Source of the DNA: Mactromeris polynyma
Lineage: Eukaryota; Mollusca; Bivalvia; Venerida; Mactridae
Assembly (NCBI GenBank): GCA_032209605.1
Contig: JASFXZ010000015.1
Span: 1,240,001 to 1,304,000, forward strand
Direction of reading: 5' to 3'
Length of the DNA: 64,000 nt
Part shown: in pieces, positions 1 through 12,125 of the stretch
Position numbering within the stretch: position 1 is the first letter of the stretch
Layout: every line of letters begins with the position of its first letter
Program-made: the position numbers and the translations under genes
Notes under the pieces: generated by a model
Databases searched by the model: none
What the model was told of the DNA's origin: nothing
Seen by the model: only the letters and a program-made list of their open reading frames with translations

Positions 1-648
1 ATAATGCGTACAACGTTATTTCACCATTTAATCGATGTAAACGGGTCTATTTCATAACGCACATAGATTAATTTACGCATTTACAATCCAATGTCAGAGA
101 AATTCACTACAAAAATACACAGCAATCTTCTTCCTGATTCGCCATTGCGTAATACGTCATCAAAATACGTGTAGCAGTGTTAAATGCACTTTCGTCCGTA
201 CCATTCATGCAGGGTTTATCTCCCTTGTCTGATAGCCATGAACGGATAAAATATTGCCTGACACACTCGTGCTTTGGATATGACTATCTTCCGTTTCAAA
301 TGAAAATTATCAATAATAATTAGTAACAACTGAAGCTTAACAATTACTTCAATGAAATGGATTCAGAGTGCGAGTTTCATTAATTGAAACGGAAAGTTAT
401 AATAATTTATGCTAATTATACTCTATATATTTCTATAAATAGCTGTAATTTATTATCAAGATTGGTGGAAGCTATTCCAAGCACATGCCAGTGTTTGGCA
501 TAATCACAAATAATTGTAGATTAAGAACTATAGTACTGCATCATAGAGGAAATACATATTGCAAGTCAGTTACTGTTGCATATACTGGTATGTACTGCAA
601 GTGTTGGTTTTCTAACACTGGCTGTAACTGTTAATATGTAAACCTTGT

Positions 649-880
649 AATAGTTCCCTCATTTATAATATTAACCTCCCTTGTTCTAAATAGTCAGCCA
701 TATGGATAGACAAATTTCCATAAAGTTTATAGGGAATATACTGTATTAATGGTGATAAAATAATCAGATACACAAAAATAACTTATTCATTATGCTGATG
801 TGGGCAGATGGCTCAGAAAGTTGAAGAAAAAGTGGTTGTGACATGCAAATTCTCTTGGTATTTTCTCACTCAAATGTTAG
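649..880. mobile_element. MITE-like repeat, family with AGTTCCC ends, copy 1
   Basis: It starts with AGTTCCCTCATTTATAAT and contains CCTCCCTTGTTCT and GTCAGCCATATGGATAG, as in the neighbour at 878-1141. Its inner part (about 805-870) is the reverse complement of part of 5991-6235. It appears truncated. Confidence 0.55.
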
Positions 881-1141
881 TTCCCACATTTACAATATTT
901 ACCTCCCTTGTTCTGAATAGTCAGCCATATTGATAGGCAAATTTCATTGAAGTTTATATACACAATATATTGTAAACAATGATAAAATATATATAAATAA
1001 ATAAATCATTAAGTAATTCTCTTTTTATTTTCTCAATTATCACATATTTGAAAATTATTCCTATAAGTGCTTATCAGTTTTTGCCTATCAAAATGCAGAT
1101 GATTAAGAACAAGGGAGGGAACTATTGTAAATGATGGAACT
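878..1141. mobile_element. MITE with long terminal inverted repeats, copy 2
   Basis: The left end TAGTTCCCACATTTACAATA matches the reverse complement of the right end (ATAGTTCCATCATTTACAAT) and continues through CCTCCCTTGTTCT and TTGATAGGCAAA, about 65 bp of inverted repeat. It has no coding capacity. Confidence 0.7.
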
Positions 1142-3989
1142 ATCTATTCACCATACATATTCTTACATTGACTTAAACAATGTGTATATTATGCCTTACT
1201 GTCTGCAATGTTACTGTTTCAGTATGTTTTTATTTTCAGCTGAGTACAGAGGACCACATTGTAAGTGTAAGTATGATGTGAACATTTATTATATTATTCC
1301 AATCATCAGAACATTCACAAGAAACAACAGAATAATTTTGACCGAGTGAAAATTCAGAATTTATTGGCATATATTAAAATTGTATACAATATATTACATT
1401 ACCAAATTGAATAAATACAATATTACAAAACACCAATTAACAGTTTCAAAAGGCTCAACATCCCCCCCCCCCACTTTTATTGATTTTGCCAAGTAAACAT
1501 TACCGATTGCTTCAATCAGAAGTGTATGGAAAATTCTGGATACGTGGTCAGGTTTAAGGATTGATTTAATGTTTGTAATTCTATCGAATATGTTAAATTG
1601 TCTATTTTTGGAAAGTATAGATCCAAAGGTTTATTGTTTGAGAAAATCGAACAAGAAACCATGTCAGACGGACAGTTTTAAAACAGCATTTTCTATAAAC
1701 TTTTAGTGCAGCACATTCAGGTTAGGTAACTCTTTGTTTCACTCAATACAGCTTCAAAACTGTTAACAGGTGTATAGTCAAAATATAATTAAAATCAGAT
1801 AAACTTCAGCATTGAATCGAAAAAAAAAAGTTCAACCAATTTTCGACACTTCAAATAGTTGTAACTTCTGTTCTTGAAGAGATATTTTCATAATTCAAAC
1901 TGTTTTACAGAGATATTTAATGTGCTCTACATTTAATTGTCATTTTTTTATGATTTAAACTATGACTGGGGATGCTACTTTGGTAACACAATAGTAGAAA
2001 ACAATGAAGCATATTGTGTGTGTCGTTCTAATTGAGATGGCAGTCTATTATATATATACTCAATTTTACATCAATGTTGTGAAATAAAGCATTTGAAATA
2101 AGATATTGAATTTATAAAACCATATTAACATCCAAAGCATAAAGATATACATGTATACACCAAGTTTGAATAAAACAAACCCTTAACATCAAGGCCCCAA
2201 TTCCACAAGAATGGTTAAGATAATTCTTAGCCACAGGAGATTATCACGAGTTCTCTCCCTTTAATCCGTCTAGAGTTCTCTCCCTTTATTCCTTCTATAG
2301 TATATGTATATACCACACACACTTAAATAAGATATTAAAACTTAATTATAATGATACACAAAATTCTATACTTATATTTTTATATTATTAGTATTTTTTG
2401 TGAAATTGGACAAGATGAAATATAATAATGTAAATGCAAAACTCGCATATTATACGTTTATAACTAAAATAAGCTTTATGTATTTGAAATTTCCTAAGCA
2501 GGATAAATTGTCCATCCTAGTCAAGACAGACTGACTTTGACAAACATTTTCACAGACAATAAATCTCTTCATTATCAGCATATATATATGGCAGTTTAAC
2601 TCTTGTTATGACTAGCTCACTTAGGCAATCAGTTCTACAGACAATACATCTCTTCTTTATCCACATTGACGGCTGTGCTGTTTAACTAAAGGTGACTGCT
2701 TAACACATGTGATCAAGAACAACTAAGGCCAACAAATTGAGAGAAAAAAACACTCCTGGTCCCAAATGCATTTCACAAGAATCTCAACGAAAGATATTTA
2801 TATTCAAGAACTGTAAATAAATAAAGCACGAGACATAGTCCACATCAGTAATACAGCCATCATCTTAACAGGTTGCATCTCCTGTGCACCAATTGTCTCT
2901 CAATTAAATCCACTACGCACCTGAAAGATACAAAACACATATTTGTAAATACAGTAAAACCTCATTCGAAGACCACCTCAACAAAAAGACCACCTCAAAA
3001 TTAAGGCCACACATTTCTAGTCCATTTTTTCACTGTCCTGCTCTTTATTCAACCTCAATATTAAGACCACCTCAGAATTAAGAACACAATTTTCAAGTCC
3101 ATTTTCACTGTTCTGCTCTTTATTCAACCTCAATATTAAGACCACCTCAGAATTAAGAACACAATTTTCAAGTCCATTTTCACTGTTCTGCTCTTCATTC
3201 AACCTCAATATTAAGACCACCTCAGAATTAAGAACACAATTTTCAAGTCCATTTTCACTGTTCTGCTCTTCATTCAACCTCAATATTAAGACCACCTCAG
3301 AATTAAGAACAATATTTTCAAGTAAGAAATGAACAAACAAGGTTCAACACTAAACTTTCGAACCTGGTAGTGTGCAGGACAAGTGTCCTCCAGTTACCGT
3401 AATTAGGCGGTCCTGATAAAACAGGGATAGTGACCCATACGGACATAAGGGAGTGTTTCAATGGCAATTGGAATAAAGTTAAAAGTATAAAACTTTTTTC
3501 CATCATCAGGGCTCTAGAAATTGTTTTCAAAGACACTTGTCCCGGACTTATGGAAAAGTAAAAATTTGACTTGTCTGACATAAGAAGCTAGTTGTCTGAG
3601 AATATCTGTCAATTTAGTAACAAATAAACATACTCAATGAAAGGTCGACAATCTGAAATTAATAATCACATGTATGTGTTTGTGGGATTCTAAGGTTTGA
3701 CTTACAACTGAACAATTGCTGATGTTGGTTAGCTTTGACAACAGACTTGTCCGGGACTAACTTCAACTCAACTGTTGGTAGCCTGATTCAACATTAGACT
3801 AGTCAGGACTTCGGGCTAGTGGCTTTCATATTGCTTGTCCTATTTTAACTTTAGATTTCAAGTTTTATATTGTTTATGTCTCGAAAATCAACTAGGTCCA
3901 TTGAAATATATTACTGCAGTAACATAGATGAGCACAGGACTTACAGACTAGTGCTAGTTTCGAACCCTTGCATATAGATACCTTACTCA
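1142..3989. other. No gene seen; downstream of the small gene
   Basis: AT-rich sequence left of the small gene's stop. It holds the MITE at 2951, a polypyrimidine fragment at 2240-2300 and duplicated CTTGTC.GGACT words at 3530-3960. It may include the small gene's 3' UTR. Confidence 0.4.
2951..3322. mobile_element. CAGTAAAACCTC-family MITE with internal 75-bp tandem repeat
   Basis: It begins TACAGTAAAACCTCATTCG with AAGACCACCTC words typical of this family. The middle is about four copies of a 75-bp unit (TCAATATTAAGACCACCTCA...). A 107-codon minus-strand frame through it is a repeat artefact. Confidence 0.6.
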
Positions 3990-5741
3990 TCAGGATTTTT
4001 TGGCAGCATCAAGGAATTCTTGCGCTATGTCAGGATTATCTCCTACCCATTGGTCAGCGGTGTTCTTTTCTAACCAGTCAGACGTTGTAATCTGTTGATG
4101 GAGAGTTCTCAAAAGGTCTTCTAAGTTCTGTGATTTTCCTGAAGCTAATAAAAATTGTTTTTTATTGTTGATTTTTGCTAGAAAATTGTGAAGATTACTT
4201 TCAGCAAGTTCTGTTTGTACTGATTTAGATGACGTGGGATGATTTCATCTATACATTGGTATATCATGATTTTCACAGAGTTTTCCCTAGGATTTTTCAG
4301 CTAGGGGTCCTTGGACCCTCGTGTTTGACAAATTGGAGTACTTAGCAAATTTTTAGGGTCCCAGATATGCAGTTTATACTTGACAAAAGTCTATTTTAGG
4401 GGATGCCCAGGGATGCACAGTAATTTGAAAATGGGAGTCCCTAGAAAGAAAAGGGAGTCAGGGACTCAAGATTTCTGTGTCAGGGAAATCCCTGTTTCCA
4501 GTCAATCTCTATTGATGCCAAATACATACTCTACTTTTAGACACTTTTAATGAAAACAAAACACTAAGTCGCACTTTCGTATGAAAACTGACAAGTTGAA
4601 TATGCTGGTATTTCAAGACATGATTTGAGATATTTAATTGGTTTCGACAGGCCAGTAATGTGTCACGTGTGTCATGTAATTGGAAAGATCTACGTGTTTT
4701 TTTTCAAACCAAATTTAAGACGGAACCAAACACAGAAAAGAAATTATAGTAAACGTTGTATTAAAAGACCACCCAAGAAGTGGTCGCTTTATAAAGTGGT
4801 CTCTTAATTGATATTGAAAAATTTACAAATTAAGTACAAATGAATGTCGAATTGAACAATAATCAAAACATGTAAGCACCACCCTCATTCCATTCTAATG
4901 AATGTATAAAGTCAAAATAGCTTGTAAATCCATTTAAACTTTAAACAGAAAGTATGTACGAGAGTCTAATTCTAAAATTGCCCGTATTTTATCCAATGTA
5001 ACAAGGTTCATGGGCTTGAATAGGTGCTTGCATAACACTCCAGAAAGGATACAGAGCTCATTTTTTGAAAATTCTTTGTTCATCCCCCCCCCCCCTCCTG
5101 ACAGAATTTCTTTTTATTAAGTCAGCATATTGTTTATTCAACCTTTTATAAATAATCTTTACTCTTACATCAAATTGCACTTACCAGAAGCTTGGTTACT
5201 ACTGGCACAAGCATTGTTGGTTTCATCAGTCGCTGGTTTAGGTGTTTTCTCACTGTCCGTCTCCCGCATCTCTGCAAATAATATATTCAATGCAAGTTCA
5301 TAATGCAAACAGGATTAATACAAGGTTATAATACAAGTTTGGAGGTCAAATCTCAGAATCTCATTGGTCAATTTTAAGACTATTCTCAGAACCAACCAAT
5401 CAAAGGCTGGAGTTATGAGACAGACAACCATCATGCTTCCTTATAATAAAAAGCTATAAAACAAGTTTGGAGGCCAATCTCATAATGTCATTGGTCAATT
5501 TTAAGACTATTCTCAGAACTAACCAATCAAAGGCTCGATCGAGTTACGAGACAGACTACCAAATTTAGCTTTACATGCATGACATCAGACTCAGTACTGC
5601 TTTTCCAGCAAATGGATATAACTTTGGTGAGAGTTGTAACATGATGAAGGTTAATTGATTTGAAGACATCCTGCAATATATTATACACCTACCTTTCTGC
5701 ATCTCAAAAGATGCATTTTTACTCTCTTGACCTTCCGCCAT
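3990..5741 (-). CDS. Three-exon gene for an unrecognised 121-residue protein
   Basis: Exons are 5693-5741 (ATG at 5741, 49 nt), 5185-5271 (87 nt) and 3990-4219 (230 nt, stop TGA at 3990-3992). The total of 366 nt gives 121 residues; both introns are phase 1 with donors GTAGGT and GTAAGT. The protein starts MAEGQESKNASFEMQK, has a polar middle (DSEKTPKPATDETNN), then a likely helical C-terminal half: TELAESNLHNFLAKINNKKQ, LEDLLRTLHQQITTSDWLEK and ADQWVGDNPDIAQEFLDAAK, ending KKS. It has no signal peptide or membrane segment and looks soluble. The ATG context GGAAATGGCGGAAG is a good Kozak and overlaps a YY1-like motif. The third exon could start at 4210 instead of 4219 (three residues fewer, same phase). 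I do not recognise the family. Confidence 0.75.
4265..4500 (+). repeat. Dispersed repeat, inverted partner at 50.75 kb
   Basis: CCCTAGGATTTTTCAGCTAG GGGTCC, TTTGACAAATTGG and GGGAGTCCCTAGAAAG recur in reverse complement at 50745-50905. It is next to the last exon of the small gene. Confidence 0.65.
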
Positions 5742-5869
5742 TTCCGTCAGTTGTTTTTACAATATACGCAAAGATAGGACTCTTTCTGAAAAGACAGAAG
5801 TATATAATCTTATCTATGGATGATTTTCTAAGTAGTCTTGATATTTTTGAATCCCATTTAAGGCGTGTG

Positions 5870-5985
5870 GTGTGTGATCGAGACAGGTCACCCGGACAGC
5901 ACAATCGGGACAGCCCCATACTACTGTTGAGGGAATTGTGGGTTCAAGCCCCACCTCACGCCCTCTACAGGGTTTATTTTGGCTA
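5870..5985 (+). mobile_element. Possible SINE fragment
   Basis: GTGGGTTCAAGCCCC near 5939-5953 fits a Pol III B box and sits in GC-richer sequence unlike its flanks. It lies just upstream of the small gene's ATG and might belong to its 5' UTR. Confidence 0.35.
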
Positions 5986-5990
5986 TACAT

Positions 5991-6235
5991 AGTTCCCACA
6001 ACTACAATATTTACCTCTCTTGTTCTTAACTGTCGGCCATTTTGATAGGCAAAACTGATAAGCCCTTATAGGAGTAATGTCCAAATATTTGTTAATTGCA
6101 TGAGAAAATACCAAGGGAATTTGCATGTGACAACCACTTTTTCTTCAATTTACTGAGCCATATACCCATTATATTCCCCATAAACTTTAAGGAAATTTGC
6201 CTATCAAGATGGCCGACATTAATAGACGCTATCTC
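5991..6235. mobile_element. MITE-like repeat, AGTTCCC family, copy 3
   Basis: It begins AGTTCCCACAACTACAATAT, carries CTCTTGTTCT and GGCCATTTTGATAGGCAAA, and has a partial right arm (TTTGCCTATCAAGATGGCC). It lies just upstream of the small minus-strand gene and may sit in its promoter or 5' UTR. Confidence 0.6.
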
Positions 6236-6568
6236 ATGGGGTTACCTAATTTCATTGCAAATGCGAGGTATTGACTGTTCATGAATATTTATGAAGTAAT
6301 ATTATCCAATCAGAAAGAAGGACGCTCATCAAGGCGCTCTTTTTGATTATTTTTTGTGACAAACAATAACAGAGCTAAGAATCGTCGAAGTAGAGCACAT
6401 TTGGTAGAAAAACCGTCAGGTAAAAAGTTAAATTATCTTCACGAATAATTAGTTGAATATCTTAGCTTTAAAGTGATGTATGAATAAATTGAATTATTAG
6501 CTATATACACTATCGCAATTTGAAATTGGTACGTGGCCTTTAAAGCGAGCGACGTGCCGACGATTGTG

Positions 6569-6579
6569 GCCGCCATTTT
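6569..6579. promoter_or_regulatory. YY1-like motif between divergent genes
   Basis: GCCGCCATTTT is the reverse complement of the classical YY1 core AAAATGGCGGC, usually found just downstream of transcription starts. It lies between the minus-strand small gene and the plus-strand ORF, but inside the proposed intron 6420-7078, so its role is uncertain. Confidence 0.35.
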
Positions 6580-7107
6580 GAAAATTGATACGGTACAACA
6601 TTTATTGACAAAACGCGATAAATCAACCGATTAGCATAAAATATGTGCAATTCAAGGTGTATTGAACGTTATTTTGCGAAATAAACGTTTTTAATAAGGG
6701 AAATAGATACTAATATTGACTTTATTTCGTGCGGACCATGAACGATTTTTTTCGCCAACGAAATGTTCTGATTTTTTTTCTGTCAATTCGTTGCATCAAG
6801 TTTTTTCTACACAATTTAGTCGCCACTTCACTATTTTTTAACATTCATCAACAAAATAAGTAATTCATAAGTGTTTAGAGACACAATATTGTAAAATAAT
6901 AGCGAAATTACTCAAACTACCAGACATCGATCTTTGCGAGCACCTTATGTAGTAGCACAATTTCGGATATGTGCTTATTTACGGACAAGTCGTCATTTTC
7001 AAAAAAGAAATTCCCAATTCATTTGTAAAGTATTGCTATGTATGTTGAGACTAAAATGTTTTATTATTATTATTGTAGACTGGTGTGATTTTAAGCTTTC
7101 TGCTTGA

Positions 7108-7479
7108 ATGTTAATGATGGAGTCAGTTGACTCGGTATCCTATCCAGGCATTTTCTGCCGAAAAATAAATTTGTCATGTGACAATCTTGATTCTGGTGCC
7201 ATTGGTGAAAATCAGGTTGGAACTCTGAAAAATGGTCTCATTGTTGAACTGATAAAGTATGCAGTAAAATCAAGAATTAAAGCAATGAAAGTGGGAGAAT
7301 GGATATGTCAACTGCAGCCAGATTTCAATGCAATGAAAAGGACAAGTCTAAGAACTCGTGTAACAAGGATTTACAAGACGCATAAGATCTTGACACATAA
7401 GAAAAAGGTTTCATCTTATAAGACTCTGGCTGAATTTCACAACGCTGCATTTTTGCTGGGCAAGAAAATAAAAATATAG
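7108..7479 (+). CDS. Hypothetical 123-residue basic protein, possibly a decayed or mobile-element-derived gene
   Basis: The ORF starts MLMMESVDSVSYPGIF and contains LIVELIKYAVKSRIKAMKVG, SLRTRVTRIYKTHKILTHKK and SYKTLAEFHNAAFLLGKK. An acceptor (ATTGTAG at 7072-7078) lies 29 bp before the ATG, and a donor (GTCAG|GTAAAA) after 6419 could supply a 5' non-coding exon. After the stop, coding-like sequence continues in another frame for about 24 codons (SSEDVQINIAHLESVYHCMF), which hints at a frameshift and decay. I recognise no family. A DNA-binding or transposon accessory protein would fit the basic helical look, but that is a guess. Confidence 0.4.
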   Translation: MLMMESVDSVSYPGIFCRKINLSCDNLDSGAIGENQVGTLKNGLIVELIKYAVKSRIKAMKVGEWICQLQPDFNAMKRTSLRTRVTRIYKTHKILTHKKKVSSYKTLAEFHNAAFLLGKKIKI

Positions 7480-8209
7480 TGTCTTCAGAAGATGTTCAAA
7501 TAAATATTGCACACCTTGAAAGTGTATATCACTGTATGTTCCCCATTCCAAAATGCAGATTGTGAGTGAAATGAATAAGAAAGCATTGTTATATTCAGAT
7601 ATTGTTGATACACCTAGAGTGAGCGCAGTGAAGGAGAATCTCTTCCCCTACCCTTTCCCCAAATACCAGGAATGAAGAAACAGTGGCAGCTTATAATGAC
7701 AGAGAACAAGATGGTGATACACAGAATGTTGTTAAATTCATAAATCGTTTATACAGATAGTATGTGTTGAATATAAAAACCTTGACTTGAGAACAGTAAA
7801 TTTACATTATATATATACATTGAATTTGTTTTCTTCTTATATGAATATATCAAAATGTATTACACAAATAGATGCAGCAATGAATGATCTACATACATTT
7901 CAAATTTCAACAAAATATTTGGACAAATAAAAAACGTTGTGGCTGTTTTACTAAATTGTTCACTCTTCGATATTCGTTGCCATCAACGCAAATCACATTT
8001 ACTTTAAATTCATAATTTTCGCGACAAATTTACAGATTCAAACTGCCATTTATTTCACTTTTTTATTTATCAACAAAGGAAAACAGTTCTGTGATTCTAT
8101 AAAAAAGATCTTTACAACACAGCACTCTGTATTGAGGTTTCATTAATTAAAACAATTGAGTACAGGGCTATTCAGATTTATTGGGAAATATTACATTCAA
8201 ATTGGGAAT

Positions 8210-8640
8210 ACAGGGTGTCCGAAAAGAAAGGTAACACTTTGAAATCTTCACAATTTTGTGAAATTTTGGAGTATTTAGATGAAATTTATATCATTATAAA
8301 GGCCAAACGTTAAAGTCTAGGTTGATTCTGTAAAATACACGGTAAATTTAATAACGATGTGGCGTGATGACGTCATCTGAAAAACTCGTTATTTTAAAGA
8401 TGACGCGACTGACGTCTGATCAGCGTATTTTTATCGTGAACAAATATTATGAAACAAAATGTGTCAAAGACGTGTGAAGGAAGTTTAAATTTCATTTAAG
8501 AACATGACTGTGAGCAGGAAACATATCTGCAATATTGTAAATAAATTTAAAAGATTTGGATCAGTTGAAGATGCTCAGAAATCAGGTCGGCCAAAGACGA
8601 GTAGAAGCGAGGAAAATGTAAATGTATGTACTTTTTGGCA
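8210..8640 (+). pseudogene. Transposase HTH fragment, mariner/Tc1-type, frameshifted
   Basis: From 8400 the sequence reads MTRLTSDQRIFIVNKYYETK, then stops, and after a frame change reads TVSRKHICNIVNKFKRFGSV, EDAQKSGRPKTSRSEENV. This is the usual N-terminal helix-turn-helix plus GRPxT linker of mariner/Tc-like transposases. CAGGGTGTCCGAAAAG at 8211-8226 resembles a terminal repeat of such elements. The DDE catalytic part is absent, so it is a dead remnant. Confidence 0.7.
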
Positions 8641-9349
8641 TTGGGAATATAGCCAAATAATAGCTATAAAAACAGCTGAAAAAAACCTGCCCTGTTTCCT
8701 CCCTTATTTTACTTTGATACATTTATCAAACTGTATCCAATACTCCTGAAAACAATCCATAGCAGGATTAGCAAGATACAACAGAATCCCGACCATATTG
8801 ATTAGCAGAACTGACTAAGTAGCAATATATTTTGTAATACGAGAGATCTATGACAAAGTTTAAAACTTAAGTATTTTAATAATATAAACTGAATAATGAA
8901 TGTGCTGGGTTCACATTTAGTTTCTGATCATGCACATCTTTATACAATAAGCACATGGCATAGGGAATTTTTGACGTTATCTGGCATAGAAAGCATCAAT
9001 TGAGCTATTGGAAATGTATTTTCCCTGCTGGTCTTGTTTGATAGTTCAAAATTAGTGGAAAAAGAGCGACACAGAATCGTGTCGGAAAGTGCTACATGAC
9101 ATGATAGGAAGCCGGTAAGACCCTACATAACCGGACAATGTCAAAATGTGAAATAAGGTATGTAGGTATGTATGTATGTGTATGTATTACTGTGTTTATG
9201 AGGTCACCTGTCGCTGCGCACATTTTTTATAATGCACTTTATGGTATTTTGGTCGACACAGTATGTCCCCCGCACACCATAAATATACTTTTTTGAAACC
9301 GAAGCCAAAGACGGTCACTGCACAGTGCCAATGAGACCTATCGTACAGT

Positions 9350-9545
9350 TACCATTTTTCTGGCATCTGACCAGTACTTTCCTGGAATCTACCCAGTACT
9401 TTCCTGGTTACATGCCAGTGGGAAAAGCATTTCTGTTTTATCAGGCGAAACGAGGGATCGAACCCACGACCTTCGGATTCGTAGTCAGCAGCGTTTACCA
9501 CTGAGCCACAGGCGACCAGAACCGCTTGAGGTATGTAGGCCACAG
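9350..9545 (-). mobile_element. tRNA-derived SINE-like element
   Basis: On the minus strand the head (9515 to 9444) reads like a tRNA with GTGGCTCAGTGGTAAACGC (A box) and GGGTTCGATCCC (B box). A tail follows with TACTGGGTAGATTCCAGG and CCAGGAAAGTACTGG. The anticodon stem is broken, so it is not a functional tRNA. Confidence 0.65.
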
Positions 9546-10403
9546 TAGGGTCTTATTTATAGGACTAGATCACGAAATGCAATGTGAATACGCGACTTGT
9601 TTTCTGTAATTGTGTAAGATAATCCGTCCTTTCATAATAGTAAATAACATATTTTAAAAAAGCTAATACACTCAAATAATCGCAATTTGTGATACACCAC
9701 AAAATTTGATCGAAATGGAAGAAAAAGTAGCTTACAAGCTTCTCTCAGTTTTGTCAGATTTCAGTTGTTGATCGAGTAACGAGGACAATCAAGGGAAGTA
9801 ACTCATGAAACTATTGAAAACTGGCTAATTTCCAGTCAATTCGGACCTATGTCATATGCTGAGTTATCGTTCGTTACTCACCCGTTATGAAGAGACGAAG
9901 GTAGATAGTGAAATCGATCATGTTTTAAAAACGAGTTTTCGGTCGTTTACTAGCTACATTCGAGATTCTAGACTCAATGGGGTATTACAGCTGTCTTGCA
10001 CATTCTTCTCTCTTTAAAATCTATGGCATATCCTTGACCGAGTTTATGTTCTATCTATTCTATCCCTCCCTTTGTATTTAATCTCCTCGCGCACCATAAT
10101 ATAGTGGTAAAATTTGACAGCATTACGTATACTACAGATACAGAGAGACAAACTAAATAAGATTTGAATCTACAGCAGTTAAATTTCCCATCTTTTTATC
10201 TATAAATTTATGCAATTGATTATTTCACACAACATTATATCACCTGATATCACTGTGAAAGTCATTGAAACAATGCCAGCATTTATAATTGCAATGTTAC
10301 ACAGCATTTTTAAATAAGTTCAACAACTTATGCAATTCACTACATCGCTTACCTGATATCACTGTGAAGCAATGCCAGCATTAATAATTTGTTTTTTACA
10401 CAA

Positions 10404-10762
10404 GCATACCTGTCAAGGCTCAAATGAACCTTAGATTGAGAAAATATTCTAGGGGGTTTCGGGGGCACCCCCCCCCCCCCCCCGAAAAATATTTGATTCC
10501 TAGATCGTCTGTGGTGTGTTCTGGGGTGTTTTCTACAACAGTTTCAGTCAATTATTTTACCAAAATTTTCATTCACATTAGGTCAGACACAACTAATACA
10601 CAAACAAATGTTTTTACCGAATTATTCATAAAACCATAGTATTTATTTTCGTGAATTTTGTTTTAATTGAAATGCGTGAGAAATTACAGTCAGCGTGAGA
10701 CCATGATTTCATTGCCAAAATCGGGAGACTCAAGGCGAAACCGTGAGACTTGACAGGTATGC
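10404..10762. mobile_element. MITE with GCATACCTGTCAAG ends
   Basis: Left end 10404-10417 (GCATACCTGTCAAG) matches the reverse complement of 10749-10762 exactly. The interior holds a long C run near 10471-10485 and TCAAGGCTC / GAGACTTGACAGG. Confidence 0.7.
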
Positions 10763-11118
10763 ACAAGTTATTACAACATATTTTAATCACTTCAGATGTC
10801 TGCATCCTAGGTAACTGATCAAACACTGTGCCTAATTCAGGGATTTTGAAGTTTGCCTTCTCAGGATTTTAACTCATGACAGTCAGGTATGGCCCTCCAT
10901 CATCTAATCATAACAGATAGACATAATCTACATTTATAGTACAGCCATTGAATTTCACTGGTAAAGCTGCATTTTTCGTCGCAATCATTGATTACTCCAT
11001 CATAATTCATTGCCTAACAGGTATAGAAGTTGAGAACAATCTTACTGCACACATCTCAGTACTTCTTCATTCATGTTTGTGTTTGCTGGTGTAATTGTTC
11101 ACATATGTTTTCATGTAT

Positions 11119-12125
11119 CCTCGTGGTTCTGGGATAGCTGATCACTTTGTATGTGGCATTTCCTTCTAGTCAAGTAAATTTATTTTATAAGTCATTTTTT
11201 TTCATATTTTTTGTTTCATCGCCGAGTGGACCCTAATTTTTACCCTCGTGTTTCTGGGATGGCTGATCACTTTGAATGAGGCATTTCCTTCTAGTCAAGT
11301 AAATTTATTTTATAAAAGTCAGTTTTTTTGTTTCACCGCTGAGTGGACCCTAATTTTTACCCTCGTGTTTCGTGGATGGCTGATCACTTTGAATGTGGCA
11401 TTTCCTTCTAGTCAAGTAAATTTATTTTATAACAGTCATTTTTTTTCCTTTTTTTTTGTTTCACCGCCGAGTTGACCCTAATTTTTACCCTCGTGTTTCT
11501 GGGATGGCTGATCACTTTGAATGTGGCATTTCCTTCTAGTCAAGTAAATTTATTTTATAAAAGTCAGTTTTTTTCAGTTTATTTGTTTCACCGCTGAGTG
11601 GACCCTAATTTTTACCCTCGTGTTTCGGGGATGGCTGATCACTTTGTATGTGGCATTTCCTTCTAGTCAAGTAAATTTATTTTATAACAGTCATTTTTTT
11701 TCCTTTTTTTTTGTTTCACCGCCGAGTTGACCCTAATTTTTACCCTCGTGTTTCTGGGATGGCTGATCACTTTGAATGTGGCATTTCCTTCTAGTCAAGT
11801 AAATTTATTTTATAACAGTCATTTTTTTTCATTTTTTTTTGTTTCACCGCCGAGTTGACCCTAATTTTTACCCTCGTGTTTCTGGGATGGCTGATCACTT
11901 TGTATGTGGCATTTCCTTCTAGTCAAGTAAATTTATTTTATAAAAGTCATTTTTTTTCCTTTTTTTTTGTTTCACCGCTGAGTGGACCCTAATTTTTACC
12001 CTCGTGTTTCTGGGATGGCTGATCACTTTGTATGAGGCATTTCCTTCTAGTCAAGTAAATTTATTTTATAAAAGTCAGTTTTTTTCAGTTTTTTTGTTTC
12101 ACCGCTGAGTGGACCCTAATTTGTA
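11119..12125 (+). repeat. 128-bp minisatellite, 8 copies
   Basis: Units start CTCGTGTTTCTGGGATGGCTG at 11119, 11244, 11362, 11490, 11617, 11745, 11873 and 12001. Each carries GTGGCATTTCCTTCTAGTCA, a T run and TCACCGCCGAG.GGACCCTAA. Copies are highly similar. Confidence 0.9.

Noticed and set aside
3017..3340. 107-codon minus-strand frame
   Set aside because: It is made of 75-bp tandem units inside a MITE, not a gene.
9444..9515. Functional tRNA on the minus strand
   Set aside because: Boxes A and B are good but the anticodon stem is broken and a SINE-type tail follows.
10320..10400. Possible splice donor in CTTACCTGATATCACTGTGAAG
   Set aside because: The same words are duplicated 80-110 bp away as a local repeat, and no open frame links to a neighbouring exon.
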